Source: Triatoma infestans (lineage: Eukaryota > Arthropoda > Insecta > Hemiptera > Reduviidae). From it: a stretch of DNA of 64,000 nt. The notes beneath the pieces are model-generated. The model saw only the letters and a list, made by a program, of their open reading frames with translations, searched no databases and was not told where the DNA came from. Position numbers and translations under genes: made by a program. Where the stretch lies: positions 62,001-126,000 of the forward strand of contig JAAEAF010000246.1 in NCBI GenBank assembly GCA_011037195.1, written 5' to 3'. Numbering within the stretch: position 1 is the first letter of the stretch; every line of letters starts with the position of its first letter. Below, piece after piece: positions 1 to 11,149 of this stretch.

Positions 1-640
1 AAACAAATCTTTGGAAAAATTCATTCAAGGGGACTTTGTAGGAGGGCTGGGGTTATGGTTCCCTCTAAAGTGATATCTTATTTATAAAACTGGACAAATT
101 TTCACTAAAATTAGTTGCACTAACATGTTGATTAGTACCATTAACGGAGAAGAAATACTGAAATACAGTGTTTCCATTGTAATCTAGAAGTGAGCGCCAA
201 AAAACCCTATAAAAACGTAAATTTATGGAGCATCTAATATATAATGGCATAGATTTCACAAAATACTATGAATAAGTTTGTCCGGAAAAATGTAACAAAT
301 AAACAAATTTAGGTTTATGGATTTTATACAAAATTTCTGGAACTGTTTTCGAGAAAATCGGAGAAAAAATTGGGGAGGAAAAAAACATTCAATAAAGATG
401 CGCTTCCGGTTGATGGATTTTGTCCGAAATCATCGTGTCAGATGCGGTAGTTGAGTATCTAAACGAAATACCAAGTTTGAGATTTCACTGCGATTTTTGT
501 TTTGTTTTTGATATATTTTGTCCAAACCTAAGGGGGGGGGGGGGAGTCCTCAAAACATGTATTTCCGGTGAAAACTAAAGTTTCGAAAGTTTTGACAATT
601 TCTAGGAATGTGAAAAAAGTAAAACTTATTAGAATATTGT
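1..640. repeat. Rep-A dispersed repeat, rearranged fragment
   Basis: This stretch shares blocks with the ~1 kb Rep-A repeat seen whole at 19955-20956 and 43019-44064. The left part, with its 'ggggttatg' and 'cctctaaagtg' blocks, reads in the minus orientation. The right part reads in the plus orientation (cytosine-rich end, 'atttccggtgaaaact', then a terminal 'gtaaaa'). The copy is therefore an inverted or head-to-head composite rather than a simple copy. A run of about ten G lies near 533-543. I see no coding sequence. Confidence 0.6.
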
Positions 641-1160
641 AAAAAAAAGAAAGAATGTTGAGGTTCGGTAAAAAAAAATTTTTTTTTCAAATTTTCACCG
701 ACGTTTCGGCAAATTTATTACCTTGTTTAGGTTATAATATGTACAAAGGTTATAATATAAAGCAAATCACAAATAAAGAAAACACAAAAATATAAAATTA
801 AAAACTTTTTAAATAAACTAAATAAATAGTTAAAAGTATTAAAAATAGCAGATTGAAATTTATTTTAAACTATTACTATTATTGCAGAACAAATCAGAAT
901 TAAACTACATCTCAACATTTAAAATTTATTCAATATGTCTTATATGTAAATGTAAAATATCCCGCAAGGAGTATCTGTTGCATGCAGTTACTTGGGGAGT
1001 AGCGATCCCACGGGTTACCACAGCTAAGTAATCCATGCATTTCATCAGAACAATACACAATACACTTAAACTACATACACTCTACACTTTACAGACAAGG
1101 ACAAACACAGTACACAAACTAGGGTCTCCGTCCCTAATTAATTGGCGAGCCAATGGAGAA
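641..1160. other. AT-rich DNA without a gene
   Basis: No coding sequence is visible. Near 686-722, read on the minus strand, there is a GCCGAAACGTCGG block of the same type found in the inverted structures at 17.6 and 38.2-38.8 kb. The rest is low-complexity A/T with a GC-richer patch at 960-1140. Confidence 0.5.
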
Positions 1161-1166
1161 GGAAGG

Positions 1167-1405
1167 GATTAGCTCAGTGGTAGCGCGCTGGACTAGCAAC
1201 GCAGAGGTCCCGGGTCGAATCCAACATGCTACCCTTACATTTTTTTCTTCTTAAAAGCCCTCTACAGCTCACTGTCCGGTGATGGACAGTGTTGTCTGTA
1301 ACGAGAGAACACTGTTCGGAGGCCGGCAGTGCACTGAGAAGGCTACGGGGGACACAATAGATCTTTCAAGTTGCAGGGCAATAATCCCCTACAACAATGT
1401 AAATC
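1167..1405 (+). repeat. tRNA-derived SINE, tRNA-Ala-like head
   Basis: The head (about 1167-1238) carries an RNA polymerase III A box (TAGCTCAGTGG) and B box (GGTCGAATCC) at tRNA spacing. The anticodon loop reads CTAGCAA, giving an AGC (Ala) anticodon, but the anticodon and acceptor stems are poorly paired, so it is not a working tRNA. After the head comes an unrelated body ('gatggacagtgttgtctgta') that recurs at 10.1 kb and 14.8 kb, which identifies a SINE family. The 3' end near 1405 is approximate. Confidence 0.7.
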
Positions 1406-2700
1406 TAAGTGTAAAATATGGAAACCTAATATAACAAGTGAACTTACAAAAAAATTTATCTTTTTGAATTTCTAAAAAAAACTATAGTTTAACTCATGAT
1501 ATACCATCACCAAGTGTTAAGGAAATAAGGTGTATCAAGTTTTATAAAGGACTAGGAGAGCCGGATGGTAAGAACCAAATTCTGTGTGTTCTTTAGGAAA
1601 TTCCAGGAGACCGTTATAACTAAAGCATAGGTTGTTGGTATCTGTTCTAAAATTGATAGCTGATTTATATTTTTTAATATGTATCATTACCAATATATTT
1701 CTTTTATCATTATTATTGTTAATGGAGATAATTTTAGTGTTTTCAATGTCAAATTCATGTTTATGTTTTATGAAATGTTTGTTGGTTAGTGCTGTAGACA
1801 TGTCAGTCGTCTTTTTTTAGTTTTGCAATCGTATTTATGTTGATACAGTCTACTTTTTAAAATATTAAAATGTCTATCCTATGTATGCGGTTAGACATTG
1901 TTGACAATTTATTTTATAAATAACATTTAATAATAAAATTGTAAGTATGGAGACTTTGAGTTTAAAATAGAATTTTCATAGAGGATTGGAGTTTAAGTGA
2001 GCGCGATGGAAAGATTATAAAATATTTTTTGAATGAAAGATATTTTTATTTAAATTAAGAATATTTTTTAGAACATATTGCCATCAGATGATAAAAGAAT
2101 TATTGTTCCACTTATTGGAATTGTGAATTTCCAAATTACGAAAGAATTATTTTTGCGCCATAAGAAAATAAAAAAATTTTGTCTTTATTATTACTTAATG
2201 TGATCTCGCCTTATTTTAATATTTATTAGCCAAATAATATTGCCACATCTGTATGTATAAGTACTGTCCACTAGATATGTGAGGTAAAATAAAAAAGAAT
2301 ACTTCCAGAAAGCAATGGAAGCCATATGTGAACTTAGGATATAACCAAACCAACCAGTTGCCAAATGTTTTTTTTTATATTTTATTCTCGGTGTTTTCTC
2401 TGTGTACTCCTTCTCATATCAAAGATTAATGGCTAGAGGGGAGGAGTTATGAGAAAATCGTTCTGTGTGTGGACCAATCCCATCTCCTCGGGCTAGCAAT
2501 GAATCTAACCCTGTATAATATGCCATCTCTCTCTAACATACTCTCAATCACATTCTCTCTTTATCGCACACATAGATATACTTCTATACCCGATCTCAAA
2601 AAAAACTGTACCATCCGCAAAAAATATTCACATATTTGACCAATAATATATACATATATTTTTTAATGAAACAATTGCGTGCAATTGTTAAAATGCTGAA
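1406..2700. other. AT-rich spacer, nothing recognised
   Basis: Short overlapping ORFs occur on both strands but have low-complexity composition and no motif. A CT-rich patch lies at 2525-2580. I see no RNA gene, LTR or terminal repeat here. Confidence 0.5.
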
Positions 2701-2704
2701 TGTA

Positions 2705-2970
2705 TATACATTACTTTCTTTTACTCCTAGTACAAGGAAGTAATGCGATAATGTCAAATTATCAAAATTAAGTTTTCCCCCCTGAAACACGGTTTTCCGG
2801 TTCCCTGAGTTTGAAAAAATTGTTTTAGTTTTCTCACTCTCACTCTCTCTCACTCTATCTCTCTCTGCGCTTGTGCATGAACAAAATATCTGAAAAACGA
2901 AAAATTTCAAATCTCGAAAACGGCTGCTCCAAAGGTTTTCTTTAAACTTTGTGTATGCTGTCTACATATA
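2705..2970 (-). repeat. Rep-A fragment
   Basis: It starts with the Rep-A terminal block (a 'tactttcttttactcctag'-like end), followed by 'gttttccggttccctgag' and later 'aaaacggctgctcc'. These are the same landmarks in the same order as in the complete minus-oriented copy at 19955-20956. The copy is truncated and diverged. Confidence 0.55.
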
Positions 2971-3329
2971 CTTATCTATCAAATTTATTTGGTTATTTTC
3001 TCATGAAAATTCCCTTTTTCGGGGTAACATGGCTTGCTGCAGACCAACTACATGGGAGAATTTTGACGATTTTGGCGAATGGCATAGTATTTCTTATCGA
3101 ACCTGGAATTGAAGATAATGTCACGTCATCAAGTCAACTAATTTCCAGGATCGTGCATATCTTAATATGTTTCTTTCTTAATCCCAAGCTAATTTTTTTC
3201 TGATGAACCAATAACAGCTACTCACCGTGGTGGATTCTTTTTTGGATTCGTGGAGGATCTCTGCACCTAGAAATATCACACCCATTTTCCCGAAAGAGGG
3301 GAAATCTATTTATTTTCATGTGATATATA

Positions 3330-3577
3330 AAGAATGTCTTCTCTTGTTAGTACAAATCTTCTCCTGTGAGAAGGGGTGAAAAGACAAAGCTACCAAAGTT
3401 CAGTGAACTCTAAAAGACAAAGTTAATCAGGTCCTTTGAATCTTGCTGTAACTGTAGTCTTCTACCTTGTCTACCCTTAAAGCCAGCGAATGTTAAAATT
3501 TCTTCATATGTTTCAAATAAAATATATTTCTATATTTCTGGCATCCATCACACTTCCTTACTAGTGCTTAAACCTTA
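3330..3577 (-). repeat. LTR fragment, truncated
   Basis: On the minus strand this begins TGTGATGGATGCCAGAAAT (at 3552), as do the LTRs at 21658 and 4529. It is cut off at its other end near 3330. The 25 bp following it on the plus strand (from 3553) are repeated after the LTR at 3991-4529 (from 4530). On the minus strand that flank would be the sequence just before a 3' LTR, so both copies may be 3' ends of related elements. Confidence 0.6.
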
Positions 3578-3990
3578 ACATACTTCCCTAAGTTGGAAGA
3601 ATTAATCTTACATAACACATAACCTTTAGTCTTCATCCTAAACCTTGTTGTAGACAAGATGGCAGAAAGGGCACTGGCATTTAATTCATTGTTGGGATAG
3701 GGGTTAGTAAGGTTATATTTTGAGGAAGCACAATACGCTCTGATCTACTTCTCCTGGGTGGCCCCGAGCTCTACTATAGAACACATGAGATTTGAGCTTC
3801 CAGTGCTACTTCTTTTTTGAAATATTCGGTTATTCACTCTCACTCTCTCATCTCTTCACGCACGCACACAAATACACATACGTACGTACAACATACATAC
3901 AGATATAAACAGATTATTTACTAAAACATCTTTTTCTTAATCAGAATACCTCAAGGCGTACATGTGTAGTGAAAATAATTGCAATACTTC
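3578..3990. other. Sequence between two LTR copies, no gene
   Basis: It lies between two minus-strand LTR copies of one family. No gag or pol motif is visible. A CA-rich patch sits near 3860-3900. Confidence 0.45.
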
Positions 3991-4529
3991 TGAAATATAA
4001 TTGGTGTGGATGTGTGGTATGTTTGTAGTAGTAGTTTATGTAGCACGAGCGGTTTTGTAATGGGCTTGTGTGTATGTTTAAGATAGAGATAGAAGTATTA
4101 AGAAATAATCAAGAGATCACACTGTTTTTAAAATAGATATATTCTTTAAGTGAATTTAAGTACTTTTCAATATCACAGTAATGTGCTTATTAATATACTG
4201 AAACTAGTTAGAATAAACTCTTATGTTTTAACTTATAACTGGCACCGATGCTAAGATAGCGAAAGACAAGTGTTCTGGTTCAGTGTCTAATACAGACTGT
4301 CTTGAAAGAATGCCTTCTCTTGTTAGTACAAATCTTCCCCTCTGAGAAGGGGTGAAAAGACAAAGCTACCAAAGTTCTGTGAACTCTAAAAGACAAAGCT
4401 AACCAGGTCCTTTGAACTCTTTCTGTAATTATAGTCTTCTATCTTGTATACCCTTTTTGCCAGCGAATGTTAAAATTTCTTCATATATTTCAAATAAAAT
4501 ATATTTCTATATTTCTGGCATCCATCACA
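3991..4529 (-). mobile_element. Solo LTR (family L1)
   Basis: A 539 bp unit that, on the minus strand, begins TGTGATGG and ends in TTCA. It shares the internal landmarks of the family: the 'gaaggggtgaaaagacaa' block, the 'ggcaccgatg' region near 4240, and an 'aagccc...cgctc' region near the 3' end. The same four bases, CTTC, flank it at 3987-3990 and 4530-4533, which fits a 4 bp target duplication. The CTTC on the right is also part of a longer flank shared with 3553 onward, so the duplication could be chance. Confidence 0.65.
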
Positions 4530-4650
4530 CTTCCTTACTAGTGCTTAAACCTTAAGAGAAAGCCATGAATAAAATATAAAAAAAATCATACTTTGCGCTG
4601 TAACTTTAATAAAGTATAGATATTATCAAAAACATTCATTCGGTTGAAAA

Positions 4651-5260
4651 TGCAGACAAAGGTAAAAACCTTCATGCTACAGAAATAACAATAAAGTGAG
4701 TAACATTGACTTAATATAAAGCTAATATCCCTAAAATATACACAAATAAACAATAGATAAACCTTAAATATGGCAGTATCCCAGGATCTTTTTAATGGAG
4801 CCACAGATTCCAAATAGCCAATCCATTTAACCGTTCGCTATATCCCATTAAGTTTTTTTCCTAAAATTCTAATCCTTTTCAACCTTTACGATGTTTATGA
4901 ATGTATATTTGTCATTTTAAACTTCAAACAGTTATTTCCCTTTTTAATGGTTTGTTAGAATTTTGAAAATAAACGTAGTTTAAAACTGTTAATATAATTG
5001 GTTTGTTTATTATATTAAATAAAGTGACTTGGATAATAAAGTAAATCTATACAAATTAAATGAACTTGGAAAGAAAAGATGTTGAAAGAGACCAATCGAC
5101 ATTGAACAAGATAAAGAAGAAGAAAAATTAAAGTAATATTTTGCACTAAATAGTTCAAAAGAAAAAAAAACAAACTTTCTATTATGTCATCGAAATGTTG
5201 AAATTCTGGCACAATTATACATTACCACTGAAAGCAGTGTGTATATTTGGGACAGTATAT
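4651..5260. repeat. ~610 bp duplicated segment, copy 1
   Basis: This block is nearly identical to 34464-35075, with only scattered single-base changes over about 610 bp. Sequence outside the two blocks is unrelated on the left. Both copies could encode the same short minus-strand peptide (starting MESVAPLKRSWDTAIFK), but the peptide shows no domain and its end depends on the junction, so I do not call a gene. No terminal repeats or target duplications are obvious, so the mechanism of duplication is unknown. Confidence 0.75.
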
Positions 5261-5380
5261 CTCAAAAACGAAAAATCGTAGAATGTTCAAACTTAATATT
5301 TCATTAGATAAATTGCTCATAACAGGAGAACATAAGAATAAGCTTTTCGTAAAAATCGTACAACCGGAAGTGGCACTTTA

Positions 5381-5411
5381 CAGAATGTTTTTTTTTCTGT
5401 TTTTATTTTTG
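5381..5411. repeat. Target-site duplication, left copy
   Basis: A 31 bp stretch (starting cagaatg, a T run, ctg, ending atttttg) recurs at 6776-6807 with one extra T. It brackets the LINE fragment and is unusually long for a LINE target duplication. Confidence 0.7.
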
Positions 5412-6775
5412 AGGCACTTTATAGATCATGGGGAACGGTTACCACAAAAAAAAAGTATTAAATTCTCAGTCAAATGGAAAATTTTTGAAGAGGTCTCGAG
5501 ATCTATATTGTGTCATAACACAAAACTTTTAATATAATGTTGATTATATTAAAGGAGCATCATAGTGCGCACCATAGTGCGCAAATATGGGGTAATCAAC
5601 ATTACGAGGAAGTTGAGAAGTTATTTCGATTCGCTATTAAAAGATTAATCGGGCTGCCCAAGCATACTCCTAACTACATACTTCATCTGGAAACGGGTAA
5701 GGAGCCAATTTATTTATTTACCTTGCGACTGCACGTTCAGTACATATTTAAAACATTGTACAGGAATAGTGGCAGTTTAACAAATAAAGTTTCACGGGTG
5801 TTGATTGAAAGAAAAGAAGGTTGGTATAAGAAATGGGCTACACTCGCGGCAAAAAATGGTATTACACTTAACACCCTTGATTTGAAAATACTAAAACAGC
5901 AGATGCTTCAGGTCTTGGAAAATGAAAAAGCAGCTAAATTTAATCTCTGTCTAGAAATGGTTTCTAAGTCTGAATTGCATCCTGTATATACAAGCAGTTA
6001 GATCACACTGTATATACAGTCATATGTAAATGATGACTACAGTCCGGAGAAAATTAGGGCGATATTCAAGGCGATTGGGGAGTTATATAGTTTGAATTAT
6101 CAGCCTTGGCGCCAAAATTCCACTTTCACATGTTCACATTGTAATACAGGGGAAAATGAGGACATTATCCATTTCATTGGTAGGTGTCCCGTACTGTCAG
6201 ACATTAGATCGAATATTGTCAATAATCGTTTTCTTGATAATCTACAGTGCATACAGTACCTTAAAGGTGAAAATTGGATCCTGTTTCTCCGTTACCTTTC
6301 TAAAGCCTGGACCTATAGAGAGTTCCTTTGTCTCCCAGTTTAATTTTCTATTGAAGGTTTTGTCTTTTAATTTTTCTTTTTATTGATCTCTGTGGTACTA
6401 GGTTCTACTTTTCTTTATTTCTTTAAAATATTGATTTTTCGAGAATTTAATCTTATGTTTTGTAAATAATTACTTCCTAATCATTATTATTCTCTTTTGT
6501 TCTGGTTTTTGTTTTTTGTTCTTTTATTATGTACCAATTAGTAATAAAGTGAAATTATATTTTTATAGAACAGATTGTACTCATTTAATTTTATATTTGA
6601 AGGATGTATACAACTCTCGACAGACGGACTTTTGTCCATTGTCTAAAAGTGTTTTTGTTCTTTTTTAAATATTTTTTTTCTATGCTTAAAAAGTTGTATT
6701 TTTACTTTATTTTATTACTTTTTTTGTCTGTTATCATTTTCTTAATAAACACTTTCATTCATTCATTCATTCATT
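5412..6775 (+). mobile_element. 5'-truncated non-LTR retrotransposon (LINE-D)
   Basis: The insert carries the end of a LINE open reading frame (5537-6343), about 400 bp of 3' untranslated DNA and a 3' tail of five CATT-type repeats (6755-6775). It interrupts a Rep-A copy and is flanked by a 31-32 bp duplication. 5' truncation is the usual outcome of target-primed reverse transcription. AATAAA-like signals are present at about 6541 and 6742. Confidence 0.75.
5537..6343 (+). pseudogene. LINE ORF2 C-terminus with one nonsense codon
   Basis: One frame runs from 5537 to 6343 and is broken only by a TAG at 5999-6001. The upstream part has the 'IWG...F...IKRLIGLPKHTPNYILHLETG' style segment that follows the reverse transcriptase in many LINEs. 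The downstream part has a zinc-binding pattern, C-S-H-C then E-D-I-I-H-F and C-P-V-L (about 6133-6200). It lacks the reverse transcriptase and endonuclease. Related fragments are at 8856-9436, 22381-22629 and 52001-52567. A single stop suggests fairly recent inactivation. Confidence 0.75.
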
Positions 6776-6807
6776 CAGAATGTTTTTTTTTTCTGTTTTT
6801 ATTTTTG
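6776..6807. repeat. Target-site duplication, right copy
   Basis: The right-hand partner of 5381-5411, 32 bp, with one additional T in the T run. Rep-A sequence resumes immediately after it. Confidence 0.7.
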
Positions 6808-7526
6808 TGATTTTTTCAAAAATAGCTGGAACGATTTTTTTGAAAACTTTGTATATCCAACTACACATACAAAGAGCTACAATTTTTATTTGAAAAATTT
6901 ATTGGAGAAAATTCATTTAAGGGCACTTTTGGGAGATGTTTAAGGGGTGTGGGGTTAGGTTTTCCTCTAAAGTGCTATTTCAGTTTATTACACAATACTA
7001 TCATCTAAATAATATTAATTAGAATTAAATATGTGGTTGAAATTATGTGTTTGAAGAAAATCGGATGACTGGAAGTGTGTTTTTACTGGAAAATCTTTTT
7101 CAGTTTTCTGCTATTTTCACTGAAAACGGCTTTAACGATTTCCTGGAGCTACACATATAAAGAGCTACAACTATTATTTGAAACATTTCTCCTTTTAAAG
7201 TCCTTTAAGGGTTTTTTTTTGGGGTCGAGTGGGGTTATGTTTTCCACTAAAGTGCTAACATAGTTGATTATACAAATTCTACCATCTAAACAAAATTAAT
7301 TAGTAATAAATAAATTGCCAAATTCCGTTTCAAAAAAAAAAAAAATTAGTAAACCGGAGTGTTTTTTTTTACTGAACAATTTTTTTCAGGTTTTGCGATT
7401 TTTTCTCCTGAAAAAAAAACAACCAACGAACTTCAATAAACTGTTAATAAAGTTGGTTTACTAACTATAAAATTTGTCAGTTACAATTTTGTGAACTGCA
7501 GTAAGAGAAAGTGAGCGTTTCTCACA

Positions 7527-7565
<39 letters not shown>

Positions 7566-7568
<3 letters not shown>

Positions 7569-8300
7569 GAAATATTTAGTACTGTATGAAATTAGTACAA
7601 ATGGACCGACAAAGTACAATTAGTACAATTAGACAAAAGTTTTAATCACTGATACACATAAAATTTTTATAAAAAGCAAAATAATATTAAAAAATAAATT
7701 GAAAGATGAAAAACAAAATAACAATTTCATGTATATGGATAATACAGAGAACTTGTTTTAAAATGAATATATCTCCACAAATTAAAATTTTTAAATGCTT
7801 TCCACCATTTTGCTTTATCTCTATTCGGGCAAAACTGAGAAACGGTCATGTTCTAAAAATTATTACTCATCCAATAAAATGAAATATACAATCTTTATGA
7901 AAAATCTCTCTTTCAGTCAGTCTACTCACTCAAGCGCGGTTAGCAGAGAAATATTTAATATAGCTAAAATAACTTTTGGTACAGTGAGCAGTAGTGACGT
8001 AGGAGTATGACGTCATAACAAGAATAATTCTAAAACCTCGCTCTCTACTAGATAAATGTATTACTAAAATTATAGATAACATAACTTGTACTGAACCAAA
8101 CGGAATACCATTAATGCTGACATTTTACTTACTGATACAAATATAACTGAAACTTAAGTGAAACATGCATACACAACTTTTCTCATCCTACTGCGATTTG
8201 TGAAAATTGTGCGGTTTAAAAAGTTAAAACATTCTTCAAATGTTGAACTGAAATGACAAGTTAGTTGTAAAACTATTCTTATTGTAGATTGGAGTCCGCC
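7566..8300. other. AT-rich DNA, nothing recognised
   Basis: It follows the T run that ends a Rep-A copy. Short ORFs only; no motif, RNA gene or repeat end is visible. Confidence 0.45.
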
Positions 8301-8461
8301 CAACAGAAGGTTAGAGACTTGCAATAGGCCTCAGATGAATCCCGTTATCTTCACGTTCATTCTCACTATCATATGCCGCTGAATCATATATATGAATAGA
8401 GATACATTCCTGTAAGAAGATGATCCGAATATCAAAAATCACTGATATAAATTTATTCAAA

Positions 8462-8545
8462 TTCGTCCCACTCCCGGAAAATCGAACTCGAACCACTCGC
8501 ACCAAAGGTGAGAATGCAGAACTGTGCCAAAGTACGCCAACCTAT
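8462..8545 (-). repeat. tRNA-like SINE head, copy 1
   Basis: Read on the minus strand it has an A-box-like start (TTGGCGTACTTTGGCAC) and a B-box-like GTTCGAGTTCGAT. The anticodon-stem region (CTCAC, loop CTTTGGT, GCGAG) gives a TTG anticodon, Gln-like, with a mismatch in the stem. A second copy with the same flank order lies at 9468-9566. Poor acceptor pairing argues against a working tRNA. Confidence 0.5.
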
Positions 8546-8855
8546 AAAATAATATAATAAATAATGCGTTTATTTGTCAAAACAAAATTTTATGACAATC
8601 TAGATAAAGGAAAAAAAAAAACAAATACTGCATGGAGTACAAATACAACAAAACACAATAATGCATGGAGTGAACTCCGTCTGCATGAGTTGCAATACAC
8701 ATTAATGGAACTTAAACACTAATAAACAAATTGATAGAGCAAATACAATTAAAGTAAAGGAGTTCTCGAAACAAAGTAATGTCAAAAATAAAAATTTTTC
8801 TACAAATCAGAAAGTAAAAATCAAAAATCAAATTCTTGTATTAAAAAATATCTAT

Positions 8856-9436
8856 AACTGAACGCATCCCTTAAGAAAAAAAAAACAAAGCATTCTCCAG
8901 TTTTTACCATTTAAATATTCACAAAGTTCTACCTGTGTGAGTATTTTTTTGGTTAAAATATTTAATTCTTTAGGGAGCTAAAATAGGGCAAATGGCCACA
9001 AAGTGCGATACGTCTTCTATTTCACGCAAATTGCACATCGAGCAAAGCTGACCATCATCAATGTTGAACAATTTGTATTTAAAATTTAGAGCTTCACATC
9101 TAGACTTTAAAATGAGCTTCGCATCATCGAATGAGTTTGTAGTAATGTAATTGCAGTCATAGCTCAGCTTAGAATATAACCTATGGTGTAAGGCCTATCT
9201 GGCCTTACTTTATGCACCTAGTTTGTCATTTAGCTCTAGTTTGGATATAATGTTATTCAGATTTGACTGCCATACCTACAAAGACTCAGCTTTAAAATCT
9301 GATAACGAAATATGAAACTGTGAACATAATACTTTCCAGTCTTCAAACCAAAATAAATTTTTAGAGATTTGAATTAATCATACTTTGTAACACTTTTGGA
9401 TTATCAGCCAGCAGTACAATACCGTCCGCATATAAT
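8856..9436 (-). pseudogene. LINE-D fragment: RT box to zinc-binding tail
   Basis: On the minus strand the region starts near 9436 with Y-A-D-G-I-V-L-L-A-D-N-P, a mutated form of the reverse transcriptase YADD catalytic box. It then passes through several frame breaks to the C-terminal C-S-M-C-N...E-D-V-S-H-F...C-P-I-L pattern (about 9060-8990) and the 'YLNGKNW' motif that 5537-6343 also has in similar form (YLKGENW). Multiple stops and frameshifts show an old copy. The loss of the second catalytic Asp alone would abolish activity. Confidence 0.65.
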
Positions 9437-9467
9437 ATGAATATGAATATGAATATGAGAATCACTT

Positions 9468-9566
9468 ATAAATTTATTCTAATTCGCCCCACTCCCGGAA
9501 AATCGAACTCGAACCGCTCGCACCAAAGGTAAGAATGCAGCACTGTGCCAGAGTACGCCAACCTAT
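9468..9566 (-). repeat. tRNA-like SINE head, copy 2
   Basis: Closely similar to 8462-8545 (same A-box and B-box blocks, same CTTTGGT loop), about 1 kb away. The two copies bracket the LINE-D fragment. An ATGAAT repeat at 9437-9460 lies just before this copy. Confidence 0.5.
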
Positions 9567-10005
9567 ATATATATGTGAATAAAAAGAAATAGCTTGAATC
9601 ATTTCCATAAAATATGATGTTATTAGTGCCCGACCAAAATTTCTTGAAGATTGGCAACTGAAGGAACCATACCGGATTTAAATCGAAAATATACGAAAGT
9701 TATCGAATAATAAACATTCAAAAAGTGATGTGAGGTTATATAAACAATAGGTACTTAGAAATATACAAGGTTTATAACAGAATTTTTTTTTTTTAATAAA
9801 TTAAACCAAGCAGCCACCAAGCAATAAATAAGCCACCTTTTCCTACCTTATCTCAGATAATGTTTCTGCTTTGACTGTACACCGTTCCTATCGCAATCTT
9901 TTAGACGTTGAAGATATTTTGGGCTATCAATAATTAACTTTAAGAAAATCTTTGAAGCTATTTTTAGATCGAGAAAAACAAAATTTAGAGTGAAACACCA
10001 CCCAC
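9567..10005. other. AT-rich spacer, nothing recognised
   Basis: No ORF with a motif, no terminal repeat and no RNA-like fold stands out. Confidence 0.4.
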
Positions 10006-10009
10006 TTAG

Positions 10010-10196
10010 CGATGAGATTAGCTCAGTAATAATAGCACGCTGAACTCTCGAACTCAGGTTCGAATCCAATACTACCCATAGATTTTATTCTTCCTAGAAG
10101 TGAGCTACAGCTCACGTGTTGTCTGTACGGAGAAGGCACTAATTGGGGGATGGTAGTGCACTGGAGAAGTCCCCTGGCGCCAATGACCATAGATGT
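10010..10196 (+). repeat. tRNA-derived SINE, 5' part
   Basis: A-box-like TTAGCTCAGTAATAATAGC and B box GGTTCGAATCC are followed by the same body as at 1240-1400 ('ctacagctcacgtgttgtctgta', then 'ggcgccaatgacc'). It is interrupted at 10197 by a solo LTR, and its 3' end resumes at 10912. Confidence 0.65.
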
Positions 10197-10911
10197 TGTA
10201 ATGACATAGCAATGTCAATGCCTTCACAAAATATAACAAAAGGAAAGAATAATTTATAACTAGCGGCCGCACAGCCGGCCGCTGCCTTTTCAATACAAAG
10301 GTATCAAAAGACAAGCACCGATAAAGCCCTGCCCATTGAACAGAAGCCACCTGGTCTTTGAATGTCGCCGATGGGCGACCAAATCTGGCCATTGACCTGA
10401 TCACTGGTCGCCGACCTAATCAAGGTCGCACGCTACTAGAGATGTCTTAGTGTGAGAACTTACTTACACGCTTGACACTGTGTGAGTAAGACTAATATAA
10501 ACTTCGCCCCACTGGAAGAGGGGATCATTATATCATTCATCATTATACGAGTAGCCACATCATTATATCAGTATCATTTTACAGCAGCAGTTATACTTGA
10601 GTTCCGAGCGCGTCCCTATACAAGGTTTATCTTATAATTATTTTCATAGTTGTGCATATTAGTTTATTTATTATAATCATTTTAAATTATTTGTTATTAA
10701 CTCTTAAAATTATTTATTTACTTTTATCATATCATATTAATTGTAGTTACCATTAGGCTCATTCAAATTATTGTTAAAATATATTCTATTTTTATAAATT
10801 CAGTGTTAGTAATTCAAGCAATAACTCTCTAAACTAACTTCCGCCTAATAAATCCCTCTTCAAGACTTCTAACTTCATACCTCAGGAATCACGACAATTG
10901 ATTCCACTACA
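10197..10911 (+). mobile_element. Solo LTR (family L2)
   Basis: 715 bp, begins TGTAATGACATAG and ends CCACTACA (TG...CA). It is flanked by ATGT at 10193-10196 and 10912-10915, a 4 bp target duplication. A second copy at 46983-47672 shares the start, the 'gcgtccctatacaa' block, the 'tagttgtgcat' block and the end. The host site is the 3' part of a SINE, so insertion followed SINE insertion. A solo LTR is the usual product of LTR-LTR recombination. Confidence 0.85.
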
Positions 10912-10960
10912 ATGTTGACGCGTCTTATAAAAACAACAAAAAATACATCTTTCTCTTATT
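10912..10960 (+). repeat. SINE 3' remainder after LTR insertion
   Basis: 'gatgttgacgcgtctta' followed by an A-rich tail matches the continuation of the SINE body near 14855-14886 ('gatgctgatgtgcctta', then A-rich). It is the displaced 3' end of the SINE at 10010-10196. Confidence 0.55.
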
Positions 10961-11149
10961 GCATTTAATACCAATTATAAAATTAATAAATTTCCTTTAT
11001 ACTTGAAATTTTATTTATTTACCCAACTGTATCAGCGCACTGAAGTGGTAGTTTAGATAAAAGCTTAACATTGCTGATCCCTCGGCCAAGAAGTCTATTG
11101 CCCTAGAAAAATTCTTCAAAATAAAAATATAAGCACTTAATAGTTACAA

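Larger units (their letters stand above)
5250..7565 (-). repeat. Rep-A copy split by a LINE insertion
   Basis: The left part (5250-5411) carries the 'ctcaaaaacgaaaaatcgta' block and 'aaccggaagtggcac'. The repeat resumes at 6808 with 'tttttcaaaaatagctgg' and runs through 'ggggttaggttttcctct' and 'aaagagctacaa' blocks. It ends at the Rep-A terminus 'gtaagagaaagtgagcg...cacaccagattt', followed by about 35 T. Joining the two parts restores the order seen in the complete copy at 19955-20956. Confidence 0.7.

Noticed and set aside
1167..1238. A functional tRNA-Ala gene
   Set aside because: Pol III boxes are present but the acceptor and anticodon stems do not pair well and a shared SINE body follows.
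4586..4813. A conserved minus-strand gene shared with 34387-34626
   Set aside because: The matching peptide lies wholly in the duplicated 610 bp segment, and its C-terminus changes at the junction. Identity at DNA level explains it.
10105..10404. A 99-codon minus-strand ORF
   Set aside because: It spans the SINE/LTR junction and is not kept in other copies of either.
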